DNA of 64,000 nucleotides from Actinernus sp. WN-2022 (GCA_030867875.1 JAOWCC010001589.1:76345537-76409536); one strand, 5' to 3'. Shown: positions 33,380 through 45,991, numbered from the stretch's first letter. Made by a program: numbers and translations. The notes: a model not told the origin generated them from the sequence alone.

Positions 33380-33475
33380 AATAATATAATAATAATAATA
33401 TATGGGACTTATAGAGCGCCTAAACTAAATTGCTCTAAGCGCTTTACAATGTAAATTCAAATCTAAATCTAGTGT
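33380..33475 (-). repeat. SINE/LINE 3' tail with (ATT)n
   Basis: On the minus strand CATTGTAAAGCGCTTAGAGC is followed by AGGCGCTCTATAAGTCCC and (ATT)n. The same layout (TGTAAAATGCCATGAGA, then GGCGCTACATAAATA and ATTATTATT) ends the SINE at 59038-59400, so both belong to one tail family. Confidence 0.6.
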
Positions 33476-34048
33476 TAAGGTCAGATTGTATACCTTCAGG
33501 GTACTGTTCCGGATAAAATTAAGTAGCGTCTCGAATATTCGTTGTATTTAGATAAATTATACCTCATTTTAAAGCTTATAAAATTGGCTACAACGACATA
33601 CCTAAGGTTTGTAATTTTGATAAAAGTGCGATTTTTAAATAAACTTCTTTTCCGAACAAACGAGTTGGTTTCCAAGAGCTCCAACTCACCACGGCAATCT
33701 AATGAATTTAAAATATGTTTGCTTTTCTGGACTCCCACAGACATTGTTTACGAAACTGGGTCGGCGATTGTGGAAATTCGAAGCCGTTCTGAAGATATTT
33801 TGGTCTTCGTGAAACTGCTAACGTGCAATCCAAGTATAGATGCGGGAATCGCTCTCAGCGCCTCTCTTATAAAAAAATAGAAATCGCTGACATGGTTTTT
33901 AGCTGATAATGAATTGCGAACAATCTGTGAAAAATTGACGTTTGGAGCTTTTTTCAAACTATGTTTAGAACGAAAATAGAAAGTTATTGTAGAAATACTT
34001 AAGAGGAATCAAGCGGCCTAATGTACAACAAAATAGTTTAGCCAGTGG
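33476..34048. other. Unassigned sequence
   Basis: A 112-residue + strand frame at 33542-33880 has no recognisable domain and is overlapped by frames on the other strand. Confidence 0.3.
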
Positions 34049-35029
34049 TATGTACCGATCAATTCGAACATCACCACCCCCCCCCCCCCCCCCCCCCGGG
34101 GCAATCCCCGGGCATTTGACTCGTTTTTGTGCCCGGGGAGTAGGGAATTTGACATTGGTAGCTGTCCTTGGGGTGGGGAATTTGACACCGAATGGGAGGG
34201 GTGGGGGGGATTTGAACAAGTTGTCTTGATTTCGTATTCATGTTCCGTTCTCGTCCTCGATCGAATCATGGAGGACACTTTTATATTAGATACTCCGCTT
34301 TTGTGAGTGAGTGGCTGAAGAAGAAGGGACTCCAAAAGCTGTGTGCTGTGTTTGAAGGTATTAAAATGTAAATGTAAATTGCTTTTGAATATTTATAAAA
34401 GGCTCGACCTGGGATACAAGGTCAAGGGCCGGCTGACTGATATTGAATGCTTTTAACTATTATGGAAGCTGATGTTTTATAGAGGTTGCCCCTCCCGTGA
34501 CAACTACAGCTCGAACGTTGCTTTATTTAATACTGTGTTGTAGTCCATTTGAATTTTAATATATTTTATTCTCAGTCACGAGTCTCACAAGAACTATAGG
34601 TTTTTCTACCCCTTTTTATATACGTACTACTTCGAATTTCGTCGCTTGTTAAAAAAGTACATGCATGCAACGATGGGAAAACATCTAGCCTTCAAGAACA
34701 TATAAAGCATTGAAATCAACTCGATCCGAAATTGTTCACGAAGACATTTTAGTCGGCTCATTCATTCTCCCGTCAGTACTGCTATTTTCGAATGACCTTC
34801 GGATATCGTCGTATTAACCGAAACAACGGAGTGTAGACAATGGAACGCCTCCTTTGGACATTAAGTTTATTAAACGCAATATTGAAGAGCAGTTTGCTCC
34901 AGGACGTGTTTTTATATTTTTTATATTTTAGATTAGTTAGATTAGTTATTTTAGTAAGATACCGCCGCCTGGTTGTCATCATGTAGCGCTGTTGTGCCTG
35001 ATGGGGTGTTTTTTTAACGATGCTGGCTA

Positions 35030-35200
35030 TGAGGACCCAGGGGATACAAACAATGGGTAACTAACGAGGTGAACCAACCCAGAACGAGATAAAAACTTAC
35101 ATCACGTGTTGTGAAACTAAAAGTAGATTTTAAATAATTATCATGAGACATGAGGATTCGTTCTCTTACCTCCTTTATTTGTTACTCCGCCGCTGAGAAC
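35030..35200. mobile_element. TIR element family B, short copy
   Basis: It shares GGTAACTAACGAGG, CAGAACGAGATAAAAACTTA, GTGTTGTGAAACTAAAA and GATTCGTTCTCTTACCTC, in order, with 12260-12874, but lacks the insertions of that copy. The left end is poorly kept. Confidence 0.65.
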
Positions 35201-36070
35201 TTCTCGCGAACTCCCCCAGATTCTACTGCATTATAGCTAAGTAGTCAGTAAGTTCGTATATCAAGGGCACCCAACGAGTACTTTTTGAAATTCGTTTGAA
35301 ACCAGTTGTCTGCAGCTTATCTAGCTATTTTAAGGCGCCTACAATGTCTTTTGACGTATTCTGGAAAGCTATTAGCTGTTCGGATTTTCTAGGTGGAAAT
35401 CGCGTCAACCGAAAATACTATGGCAAAATATTCCCGTCCTACGAATTTGTTAGTAGTCTAGAACAGAAACAAGAATTTTCTAGCCCAAGTAACTTCATGT
35501 TGCAAAGTTTTGTGGAGGTACGGATTTTTTAGGGATTCTTTTTTCCTTTACGCAATTCTTAGGGAATGAAAATGTGGACTTACGAAAATTTTAGGGAAAA
35601 CCTTTTAGTCTCCCTTTTCTTCTATAATTTTCTAGGGATTGAAAACAATTTTTTTAGCCAGTATTTCAGAAAACAATTTTCTAGGGAGATTTTTTTCAAA
35701 TCCGACAGTTTTAGGCTACCTTACTCTCCCGAACAGTTTTTAACCGAAAACTTCGTTGGGTGCCCTGTGTACATGGGTGTACCGCAAGTGGGCAAGCCAT
35801 GCTAGGAAACGGGTTAAAAAAACGTGTTGTACCGTACTTATAAACTACGCCCAAAGCACTTTGAAAAAGATTTCGAGATACTACTAAAGTACAAATTGTA
35901 TAAAGTTCTGCAACGTTCGATTTACGCATCAGTCAATTGAACCCCGGGATTGAACCCCAACCACCGACCCCCGCGACTTCAGTAGTGGGGTTAACCAGGC
36001 CTAAGGCCGTGGCAAACCTCTTTAGCACCTCGCTTTCTTTGGATTGGCCAGGGAATTAACGCCTGGAGAC

Positions 36071-36656
36071 CCCGTGGGGGGGTACTTACATGAAAAATGG
36101 GTATGTATGTGAGGCCAAGAAACTCAAACCCTGACCCTGTTTGACCCAATCCGAGCTCCAAAACCCTGATTGCCCCCTTTTTGGGGAAAAAAAACTGATT
36201 GCCCCTTCTTTAAATTGTTTTCAAAACACGGTCGGATATATATCCCGGCCGGTATACCGCGTACCGGGATTGCATGCAAAATACGGAACATTTCAAGTCG
36301 GGACGTGGTATTGGGTAAACAAATCAGCAGATGGAGTACATAGATAAGTACTGAAGTACGAATTAGCGGCGTCACAATGTAAGGGAATCTCAGTGCTTGC
36401 ATGTGGACAGGCGATCAAAATGCGGCAACAAAATGTATTTTTTTGACATAGTAGCTAAACAAAACTGAACCCTAACTGCCTAAAAAATACTGAACCCCGA
36501 CCCTGACTGCACCCAAATTATACTCAAATCCTGACCCTGATCTGCCCAAATCAGGTCAAAACCCTGACCCTACCTGCCCAAACTGAGCTCAAAACCCTGA
36601 CCCACCCGGGCGGCACATACATAATACGTCACAAACAGGAGTACGGCCCCCCCGGG
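36071..36656. mobile_element. hAT-like MITE with CCCGTGGGGGGG ends and 35 bp-type internal repeats
   Basis: The exact 8 bp direct repeat CTGGAGAC lies at 36063-36070 and 36657-36664. The ends CCCGTGGGGGGGTACT and AGTACGGCCCCCCCGGG are imperfect inverted repeats. The interior repeats AACCCTGACCCTG-like words about eight times on both sides of a middle segment. This is the same build as 3386-3813: G-rich ends, 8 bp target duplication and pyrimidine-rich internal repeats. Confidence 0.75.
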
Positions 36657-37347
36657 CTGGAGACAATCTACCGCTGATTTAACATTGTATAGCTACAGAA
36701 GGAGAAGTAAATGTACATGCTCTAACAGGGCACAGTTTTGAGCATATAGAACTGATTCGTTTAAATAGCGTGGAGTTTTACATTTTCAGAGCCCTAAATT
36801 AGTATATGGGTATATCTCGGCGAATGTAGCGATCATGCATTTAAATGTAAACCACTCTCCAGTGATCGTAGCGATAAACTTATCCCTGTATCGATTGCGA
36901 ACTGCTCAAAACATGTCTCAGATATTCATTGATAACGGTATGCAATTTTAATGTTTTTTTTTAACAGGAACCTAGTGTTTTTTGGCCGAGGATATGATTG
37001 CTATGTTGTTGCTATATAACAAAAAGGTTTTGTAATCAAAAGTTTGTTGAGTACGTATTGGTCGGCTAGGTTTCATGTAAGTAAAATAAAACCTATATTG
37101 AATCAGCAGTTTGTCTCTATCCTTTTTAGAACTTTGTTTCAACAAGGAACAAGTCGCATCGCAAAATAAAGGCTGTGCTACAACTGTCTATTTAAAAAAA
37201 ATGCGGTGTAAACCACTATGTTCCGGGGGTAGGGGCATTTGATCGCCTAATACGACGATGGGGTGGGGAATTTGAACAACATTTTTGGCCCGGGGGACGG
37301 GAATTTGAACAAACCAAACTCCAAAAAATCAAATGCCCGGGGTTTGC

Positions 37348-37378
<31 letters not shown>

Positions 37379-37407
37379 TGGTGATGTTTCGAATTGATCG
37401 GTACATA

Positions 37408-38509
37408 ATAAGAATATGTAATTTCGAACATTTCTTTGATTTTTTCCTCTTTCTTGAACTCCAAGGACCAGATACTTGTTTTGAAGAAGACATCTACGGA
37501 TAATTTTAGCGAATACGCTTCGAATTTACGATGATATATTTATGTGAGAAAAGATTCGATAGAACGCTGACAACAAGCCACAGAGCGAACTCCGAACTGA
37601 ACGGTAAACAACGACTCCCGCGCTTAGCTACGGTACGTTGAATGCTCATGACGATTGATGTGGTGTATGAGCTGTCAATCAAAATATGTAACGCAATCTT
37701 CGGTAAAATGTTTCTTTTTGATATTTCTCCGTCTAGATAAAAGAAAACTCAACCATTTTTTTTCTGTTGGATACTTAACACTCTAAACTTTGATTGTTTT
37801 TTTTAATTCGGATCTGAAGCTATACCATAACCTTAATCTAAATCTAATATAAATCAAAATCGCAAAGGATTGTGGGTAAATGTACAACAGTGTTGTTTTT
37901 TCGATTCCTGATAAGATAGGACTACACAAGTAGTCAAAACGGGAGAGTGTGTACTGTAACGCCTTACAGAGATTGAACGTGTGTGACGTACGTTCATAGG
38001 AATGAGTTTCTTTATGCGGCGTAATCCACCTAAGTTTAGCGTAAACTTTCCTTGATGTGGTATTTAAAGTGCACCTAACCCCTTTTGCAATTGTTATACA
38101 TATGAATATTTGAAAGGTTTTGAGTACTTCTGCGAAGACATTTTTGGCTTACAGAGAATGCTCTATGTTCTAGGCTTGGTTGAAATGGTGAAAATAATAC
38201 ATTTCCTGACCCATGACCGCGTAAGAAAAAGACTGGGTCGATTCTTGATCTTACGTCATCCAGTTCATTCCACTTTGCAATAATTTGAATAAATATTTTG
38301 CATTTGGTCTAAAATCACTGTGTTCTTTACTAACTACCGTCAACGAGTGAACAGAATTCTCCCAAATGGCATTGTGGGAAAAGTTTGAGCCCTCGGCTTA
38401 AAATGTCAGCAGTATTTAACTGACCCGGGCTAGCTAAACTTGAACTGAGGGGGGAGGGTTGAGTTAGCACTCAGGATTTCACCAACTGAGCCAAACGTGT
38501 CCAGTAGGG
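37408..38509. other. Unassigned sequence
   Basis: No gene is recognised. A TGGCTCAGTTGGTGAAAT A-box-like word on the minus strand near 38475-38495 has no B box. Confidence 0.35.
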
Positions 38510-38830
38510 AAAGGGTTAAAGGAAAAACGGTTGTCAAAGGTGACGCCTAAGATTTTAAGTGAGCCCATGATCTCAATGTTTTCACTGATTGCCACTTCAT
38601 ACAGATTGTAATCATATTTAGAGTTTCCAGCAGTCATTGCTTAATGAGTCTTGACAGTATTTAAATATTTCAGGAGATTATTAGAAAACCACTCTGATAA
38701 AGCCTTTGGACTGCGGGACAGTTGTCTGCTGTATAACTAGTGGTGGTATCATCAGCATATAACCGCAGGGAAGACATGATGTTGATGGTGTAATTTAGGT
38801 AATTGATGAAAATGTTAAATAGTAGGGGAC
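38510..38830 (-). pseudogene. LINE RT palm fragment with YADD
   Basis: The minus strand reads GLGPLLFNIFINYLNYTI then SSLRLYADDTTTSY: RT motif B' (GxGPLLF) and the catalytic YADD (Y-A-D-D near 38757-38746), then an in-frame stop. It is truncated upstream where family A sequence begins (38830). Another LINE family is likely. Confidence 0.75.
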
Positions 38831-38872
38831 CTAGCCCACCAACATGGAGGCGATGACGTCACTCGTGCAAAC
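38830..38872. mobile_element. MITE family A, partial copy 5
   Basis: CCACCAACATGGAGGCGATG followed by ACGTCAC matches one inner arm and end of family A. The other half is not found. It abuts the RT fragment. Confidence 0.55.
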
Positions 38873-38907
38873 GAAGAATTGATGACCAGAGAGACCAAAG
38901 TGTTATA

Positions 38908-39150
38908 GGCCCGATTTAGACTACGGCACTCCTAATTTGTGTCGTCTACATGGAAATGTTCCGGTACGCGTACCCGATAATCTAGGGGCCGGCTCTGAGA
39001 CCTTATAAAAAGGTATAGTCTCGGCCGCCTAGCCTGTTTGGAGTGCCGTGCCCAAGTTAGGAGTGCCGTGCACAAGTTAGGAGTAGGCCGTGCCCAAGTT
39101 AGGAAAGCCGAGCCGGGCCCAAAATTCTTGTCGTTTAAATCGGGCTTTAG
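38908..39150. mobile_element. Short TIR element with 20-22 bp internal repeats
   Basis: GGCCCGATTTAGAC and its mirror (GTTTAAATCGGGCT) bound ~240 bp. Within it GTGCCGTGCCCAAGTTAGGA occurs three times in tandem (39043-39104), once with a GTAG insertion and once with CAC for CCC. AGGTATAGTCTCGGCC with CCGGCTCTGAGACCTTAT nearby forms a small hairpin. Confidence 0.55.
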
Positions 39151-40481
39151 ACACTTTGCTCTCGTCGATAAACGCATCGAATTTGTCTCGATCCAAGAGA
39201 TCTTAAATTTCATCCGCTTTGCTTATGAAACCGTTCATTATCTAAGTTAGTCAGCTTTAGATTATTATCAAAGATTATTATTGTAATGAGCATTAATTTT
39301 CGCGTCAAATGAATCAACTATATCGTCGGACTATATTCAGGACATTGAGAAAGCAGCAATAATTCTTCAGAGATCGAACTATAGGCAGCGTCTGATGGTG
39401 CAGTTGGGACATAATAAGCTGGACTGTGCATTCCTTGAAATTATCTCAGACTGGATAAACTGCTTTGGGGTTAATCCAGCCCATTTCAGTATTTGTTTAC
39501 TGATATACGTTCCAAACAATTCATAGCTCTGTATGTTTGGCAAGACTTCTAGTGCACTCTTTGCATATTATATTGGTTGAACTTGGGTTCAAACTTATGT
39601 CACCCGATTGAAGTAGCATATTCCATTTCCATTAAAGTAAGATACATCGTGGAGCAGGGGTTAGAGTTCGTGAAGTAGGGAACTGCTCTCAGTCTTGGAA
39701 CGTTTCAAGCGAGTTTAATGGAATCTGATCTGGAGACTTCAACTGAGATGTTAAATGAACATTGCTTGTTCAAGTTCCACTGTGTTTGAAGGGTCCTTTG
39801 TTGTACGTTTTAGGTGAGTAAGTTCAACTCTATTCATGGCTTGCATGGCTTGCATAATTATATATATGTAAGCTTATGTAGTTGGTTCATTTCCTCGAAA
39901 TGTTTCTTCCTTCTGTCTTGGCACCTAATTCGAGGATAAATCTTCCGACAACAGGCCTAGAGTAGTTAGATCTAGTTACATATATACTTCGATGTCATTT
40001 TCGAAGCACTATAAGCTCTTGTAGTGAAAACATGGCAGGCAGCCCACCCGCGCGTGGACTCGCTGTGGCAGTGAGAATCACGTGACGTCATGGTATATTT
40101 TCATCGGTTTTCTGTAAAATGGCCGAAACAGTTCGATAAATAGCTCCGACAATCCTCATATTTGGACGAATGATCCCAAAATACCTTTAAACTCGTAGTG
40201 AAATAAGATATTTACACTTTGATGGATCTAATATGCTCTTCTGGGCGATATGAGGGAGTTTTAGGCGTTTGTTTCTCGACGGTTGTTTTGATGCGCTGTA
40301 CTGAGTGACCGCGTTGTTTGAATGTGTTCTCCTTCCGTTTGATTAAGGACATTTGAACTTGACAGAACCTAGCTATTCTCGGACACTCGAAAATAATATA
40401 CTTTTCTCCTTAGTCGGAGACTGAACGTTTCGTATCGATTCTAGCATTCATCGTCAGTGTTATTTCTTTCAATCAGTTATA
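39151..40481. other. Unassigned sequence
   Basis: No gene or clear repeat. ATCACGTGACGTCATGG at about 40078 joins E-box-like and CRE-like words, without other support. Confidence 0.35.
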
Positions 40482-41136
40482 TGGGCCGCGTCATCAGGCA
40501 AAAAGGGTCCGGACGACATATTAATATGTAAATGTATTTTGAAATTGTACCATGTTTTTTTATACTTTATACGTGTATACGTTTATAAAGCCACATTGTG
40601 CTACTAACAAGTAGTGTTGATTTCATAAAATTGACCAGTGAAATCGAAGACAAAAGTTACGATATTTTTACACGAGGGTGTGATCACAATTTTAGCAGGC
40701 GCAAATGATTCCTTATAATCAGACGATTGTTTTAAGGTGTAACTTGTACTATTGCTAAAATCATATTATGAGCTACGGGGAGTAGAATGACTGTAGAAAA
40801 GAACTTCAAAGTGATCATCTTGTTCATCTTATTAATTTTTTACTCTTTAATGCCAGCAGGTATAAATGAATGTCATACATCAAAATCATCCCCTCTGACA
40901 GGATTCCTAATTTTCGTGGTCATATTTGTAATCGGGCCCTTGCATCAAAATCACGTAAATCAGTTCACCCCTGATTTTTGTTGTCAATTTCTTGAAACTG
41001 ACATTTATTGTTAGGAATGAAATGTAGCGCTTCTCGTCAAGAATACAATACAATCTTCAACCTGTTATTAGGAACACCAATGTAGGAATTATTTAACTTG
41101 AATGTCGTCCGGGCCCTTTTTGCCTGACGCGGCCCA
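40482..41136. mobile_element. TIR element, 655 bp, TA flanks
   Basis: TGGGCCGCGTCATCAGGCAA at the left and its mirror at the right (lacking an ATC triplet) form ~40 bp TIRs that continue with AAAGGGTCCGGACGACAT. TA flanks both ends (40480-40481, 41137-41138). The 75-residue frame at 40787-41014 has no transposase motif. Confidence 0.8.
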
Positions 41137-43850
41137 TATGATAAACATGATTTTCCTAATCTGCAGAAGAAATTAATAGCGCTTTTCTCGTTTCTTTATG
41201 TACAACGAAGAAGAGATTATAATACCCGAAAGGTTTGGTTCAACTCGGACTGAAAATCCCAAAACAACTTCGGACATCTTGTATCCCATAAGCCTGTTCG
41301 ATCCCGATTTTGTTGTGGTTTCCGCTGCTCACAGACCAAGTTTCAAGAAGTTTCAAGGCTCCACGGTACCTATCAACAAAACGTAAATGGTGTAAGAAAT
41401 GTATGAGACGCTCTTAATGATTGTTTCAAACAGTTCAACTGCTATTATACGGTAGAACTAGGATTTGTTAAGACAGTCATGCCTCTCTCGCTCCTACCTA
41501 GGCCGAAGAGCACTTTAATAAGCTTAATTTTGTTTTTGCTCTCCTTTCCACAAGCAAGTAACAGGGAAATTGAAACGAAATCAATCCATCAATTTCGATA
41601 TCAAATGGCGTCATCGTTTATTTTAGAAAGTCAGTTTATCAACGTTTTGTTCCACTATATGTATACGATAGCGGTCAAATAAATGTTATTTAAATGTTAA
41701 TCTCACCTGTAGCCAATTACATGAATTGACAGTTTGGAATACTGTTTTGTGATAATTCTATGCATAAATGCTGCAAGCGGCCAAATACTCATTAATTGCT
41801 AGCTATGAACAGTCGGATCTAATTCAACGCAACGACTTAACAGTGTCAGACATCAAATTGAGAATCAATAAGTCGATCGTTCTTTTTAAAACATATTTTA
41901 GTTGATAAATCTGCGGTATTGGACCCCTCGTTTGAAAAATAAACTCGCTACTGCGGCGCTAAAAGGTAAGTGTGTATGTAAGTATAAGAAAACTGACTCA
42001 GTGTTCTTTTTACCCGCAGGTTAATGACTCTTGGTAAGACATTTTGTTTGAGATATGTTATGATTGTATAGGCAGAACCCGTAGCCATAAAATTGTCCAT
42101 GCTATCAAAGAGTAATGGTTGTTCTCATGGTAAACGAACATCTGGGTTAACAATAAACGAGTCAAGTAAAAGTCGGGTAACTCTCCTTGATGGAAGAGTT
42201 TTCAGTTCAGTGACTTTCATGGGCGAGAAAAAAACAACGGAGAGATGAATAATTGCGACTGGCACAAAAAACAGCCAATAAATTTTGAGCCTGCATGGAA
42301 TGAACTGATAATTACCGTTTCAAGCGAGAAAATAATTTTGGAGACAATACCTTTGGGTTTTCATGCCTACATGTAGCCAAATGTTATATGATATTAATTT
42401 TTATTTCATATTTATAACTCTATTGCTTCTGAAAATGTGTTTTTGAACTCTTTAACAAGAGAGTGATAAAAACGTGTCAACAAGGTGAGTGATACACAAT
42501 TATTTATTGCGGCAAACGTTTATCAGTTTTAGTTCATTTTTAGCGCCAGAACAACAATACTAAGCTAAGGTAGAACTGGATCAAATCTCCGCTTAGATGT
42601 TACTTAAAAGCATTAACATATTTTCGATAAGCACTATTTGTTGTTAAGGCTTCGTCCGAAGATTGTCTTCAATGGAGGTTTTACTTCCATCCTTAGCTTA
42701 GTCAAATATAGGAGTTTATTTTACTCAACTTTTTCAATGCACTCAAAGCTGTCAAAATCGAAGCTATATATGAACACAGCGATTGAATTTGAAACCAAAA
42801 CCACACTGCCTCTTCTCATCAATCACTATCTGAATAGCTAGTTCTGGAAAGCCAATGTCGTAGGTTTCTAGAACATGACAGTGGGGAAAAACACTTAAAA
42901 GAAAATAATATATATAATTGCATTGCCTAGATGCATCGTGTTAGAGAAATATATTACACTTGAGTTTGATATTGAATTGAGTGGATATAAATCGTAGTTG
43001 GCAGTTCATTCTGATCTTAACACTGGAATATTTTACTTTCGAATCAAAAGGGCTTCATTAAGCCGGTGCCAGGAGGAGTTTAGTTTTGCGTGGTTTATGC
43101 TAATTTTCTTAGTTCCTATTCAAACTTAGTCGATTTTATGAGAAAAAATATCATTGAAAAGCAAATATTTCTTAAAAGTAACTTACGTAAAACGTAATTA
43201 TTATTTGTTTAGCTATTAATTAGTAAAACTAGTATTTGCTTGTATGGAAGCAAGCGTTCTTCAGGCCTTAATATGAGATTTAAAGCTTTTGCGCCCGTTC
43301 CGGAGAGAGAACGTAGTTAATTAGGACCACGGAAGCGAATACACTTTATGTTCAATTTTAATAAACATTTCAACCCTTTACATTGCCGTTAAGAAGGACT
43401 GATCACGCACGAGACTTCCCAGAGGAAAAAGTCAAGAAATAATGACAAACTTTAAATATGGACAGAGCTATAATCAAAGGCGGTATGTTATTTATATTTC
43501 TTTGAATTTCATTTCCGTATTGAAGTATCATTAACAAGGTTCAAATATATAAGGTTGAATTTTAAAAATGAAAGACGAACAACTCATGGCTGTTATTAAA
43601 ATTTCTAATGAAACGTTTTGGCCAGTTAAAAATATATACAAAATGGTTAAAAATACATTTCCAAGCTACGAGGTAAATCTATTTATACTAAATTAAGTGC
43701 AAATTCCGAGATATTACACTACTTAAAACATACAACCGTGATTATTAGCTATAACAATAAGACACTAAATTAAAATAACGCATGATGTAATAATATAATA
43801 GCTTAATTTATGCATACCAGTTACGTAAGCTAACAAAATGAGGCACGAAA
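41137..43850. other. Unassigned AT-rich sequence
   Basis: Almost 2.7 kb without a recognisable gene, RNA or repeat. Small frames at 41198-41386, 41479-41682 and 42638-42841 show no domain or splice-site support. Confidence 0.4.
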
Positions 43851-43856
43851 TTATAT

Positions 43857-43904
43857 AATATATATATATATGTATATATATAGTATATATATAGAGAGAG
43901 AGAG
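43857..43904. repeat. AT microsatellite and GA run
   Basis: (TA)n with short interruptions followed by GAGAGAGAGAG. It borders the foldback element at 43909. Confidence 0.85.
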
Positions 43905-43908
43905 CTAG

Positions 43909-44029
43909 GATATTACATGGTGGTGCGAAGATATGAAATTTATCCTCAAGAGTAGAGCGCAGAGAACGAGTGAAATGTTTTGGGCTCGAGAGGATAAACT
44001 TAATATCTTCAAACCACCGTGTAATTTTC
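43909..44029. repeat. Foldback palindrome, family C, copy 1
   Basis: ATTACATGGTGGTGCGAAGATAT pairs with the mirrored ATATCTTC-AAACCACCGTGTAAT, with AGAGTAGAGCGCAGAGAACGAG between. The arms-plus-centre layout is the same as at 48873-49019. Confidence 0.65.
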
Positions 44030-44421
44030 TTTTTATTATATGGACAATTAAACTGTTCTAAGAACACTTATCTATTAATGTTACTTACTCTCAGTACAAA
44101 CTTCTTCGTGATCTTTCTAAGCTGTTTTGGGGAGTTTCAACGAGTTTTCTTGTCTCTTCGTTGCAGTCGACAACATATTTAGAGAGTTTTAGATCGTATT
44201 TGGCTTTTGTGCTCGGAATATTCATTGTCATGCAGCTCATTTAAGCTGTATACATCTTCCTCTGTGATTTCAAAAGGCGGCAAACGTGACGTCATCGACA
44301 TTTTCACTAGCTAGGATATGGAAAATACGCTACTCAGTACCCGGATGTAGTTTCGTATGAGTTCTATGAGTGGCTTATTTCTCAGTAAAACACTATCGTC
44401 CATATAATAAATATATATATT

Positions 44422-44864
44422 CAGTCAATGCCAAAAAGGTTGTCCTTGACAAACATACAAATATAAGTATATACTGTAAGTACCTTTTCTGTGGAATAAT
44501 GCTAATATTAATACTTACAATTATGGGATGTTGTCCAAAATATATTTTCTGATTGGCCTGACCCCCAAGACATCTGAAAAATGTATTTTGCCCGCAATGA
44601 TATGATAGGAAATATATCTGAACTATACATTTGTCTATTTTAGGCCAGTAATGAACAAATATATATTTAATATATATTTTTAAAACATATTTTTAAAACA
44701 TAATTTTCAGATCCCTTGGGGGTCAGGCCAATCGATATCAGAAAATATATTTTGGACAACATTCCATGATTGTAAGTACTGCTATTAGCATTATTCCATG
44801 AAAAGGTACTTACAGTATACTTATATTAGTATGTTTGTCAAGGATAACCTTTCTGGCAATGACT
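44422..44864. mobile_element. Foldback element with CAGTCAATGCC ends, 443 bp
   Basis: Two ~160 bp arms are inverted copies: CAGTCAATGCCAAAAAGG, GACAAACATAC, GTACTTACAGTATA and GGTCAGGCCAAT are present in both orientations. AT-dinucleotide runs lie outside. The CAGT termini in TA-rich flanks recall Tc1/mariner. The same end sequence bounds the larger element at 45079-47849. Confidence 0.75.
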
Positions 44865-44918
44865 GTATATATATATATATATATAGTATGTATATAATGT
44901 CCAAATGTCTTCAGGCCA

Positions 44919-45073
44919 ATATATATACACTCGTTTTCAAAAACATTGCACTGCAAATATATATATACCTTTTGTATTCTTGTCAAATTTGACAGCTAAA
45001 ACAATGGAGAACAAAAGGTATATATATATAAATCAAAAGCAATGTTTTTGAAAACGAGTGTGTATATATATAT
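44919..45073. repeat. Foldback palindrome, ~155 bp
   Basis: ATACACTCGTTTTCAAAAAC at the left and its mirror at the right (GTTTTTGAAAACGAGTGTGT) continue into an ATATATATACCTTTTGT / ACAAAAGGTATATATAT pair around a ~25 bp centre. Confidence 0.75.
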
Positions 45074-45764
45074 ATATACAGTCGATTCAGGAAAGGTTGT
45101 CGTAGAGAATCAATTACACACATATAACTGTCACGTGAACGTATATACAGAATATATTAAATTTCCTGTGGGGCCCGGAGATACATGTATATAAAACGCG
45201 AAGATTCGGAAGCAAGATTACTCGAATTCCAGAATAGTTTGGCAGCAAGTATACAGGAGATAGATGCAAACTGGATAAAGGCAGTATCAGTTTAAAGGAA
45301 GGTTGCGTTTGATCTGGATTTGACGAGTAAACATTTGCGTTTAATTCTAGAAGTTTGGTCGAGAATGAAAGCAAGGGCAAGCATTGTGTTATCTGTTCAC
45401 GATATTTAAAATCAATGGGCGATAGGAAAGAGAGCAATAACTCAGTTTTCCTATAAATCATCCCGATATATGAAATGGTTCAATTTAAATGCATAAATAA
45501 TGTTCGGCCATGTTTGTGATTAATTCGAACCACCGCGCGCAAACTAAATTTGCTTGTTAAATGAACAATTCTCACTCAAACCAACTAAAGGCAATTTACT
45601 GCATATTGTTTTCCTTGGCTTTCATTATAAAATATTAGGTAAAAATATCAGATAGTGAATCGATTGGCTAGAGAACATACAGTATATGTACAAATTGGAA
45701 CCATCACAACTGGTATAAAGACATGCACATCAGGCAAGACCATTTAACAATTATTATAGATGGT

Positions 45765-45895
45765 TTGCACTCAATCCCCAGAGATTCAAATGACAAAGGG
45801 CATGGCGACCATGTTGGTGTACAGAACAAAAGAAGCTAACGAAGAATCTATTGTTAACTGTACACCAACATGGCGGTTATGACGTCACGTCACGT
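45765..45895. mobile_element. MITE family A, copy 4
   Basis: TTTGCACTCAATCCCCAGAG, then ATGGCGACCATGTTGGTGTA, AAAGAAGCTAACGAAGAATC, and the mirrored TACACCAACATGGCGG with GACGTCACGTCACG. It is closest to copy 1 at 12605. Confidence 0.8.
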
Positions 45896-45991
45896 ATTTC
45901 AATAATAAATACTATGTAGGGAGAAAAATGATTTGCTTCAGTAAATAACAACTAATTTACAATGGTTAAAAAAGCCGGAATGTTTTGTACT

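Larger units (their letters stand above)
34051..37405. mobile_element. 3.36 kb TIR element with C21/G29 runs and GGGAATTTGA repeats
   Basis: TGTACCGATCAATTCGAACA and its mirror (one base indel) bound the element, with TA on each side (34049-34050, 37406-37407). Next to the TIRs lie C21 (34077-34097) and G29 (37350-37378). Subterminal GGGGAATTTGAC/GGGATTTGAAC words recur on the left (34142-34217) and right (37230-37310). This layout resembles 823-2007. No transposase is recognised inside; short frames at 35296-35805 are AT-rich and unrecognised. A family B copy (35030-35200) and a hAT-like MITE (36071-36656) are nested. Confidence 0.75.

Noticed and set aside
38475..38495. SINE head (TGGCTCAGTTGG) on the minus strand
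   Set aside because: A single A-box-like word with no B box or tail.
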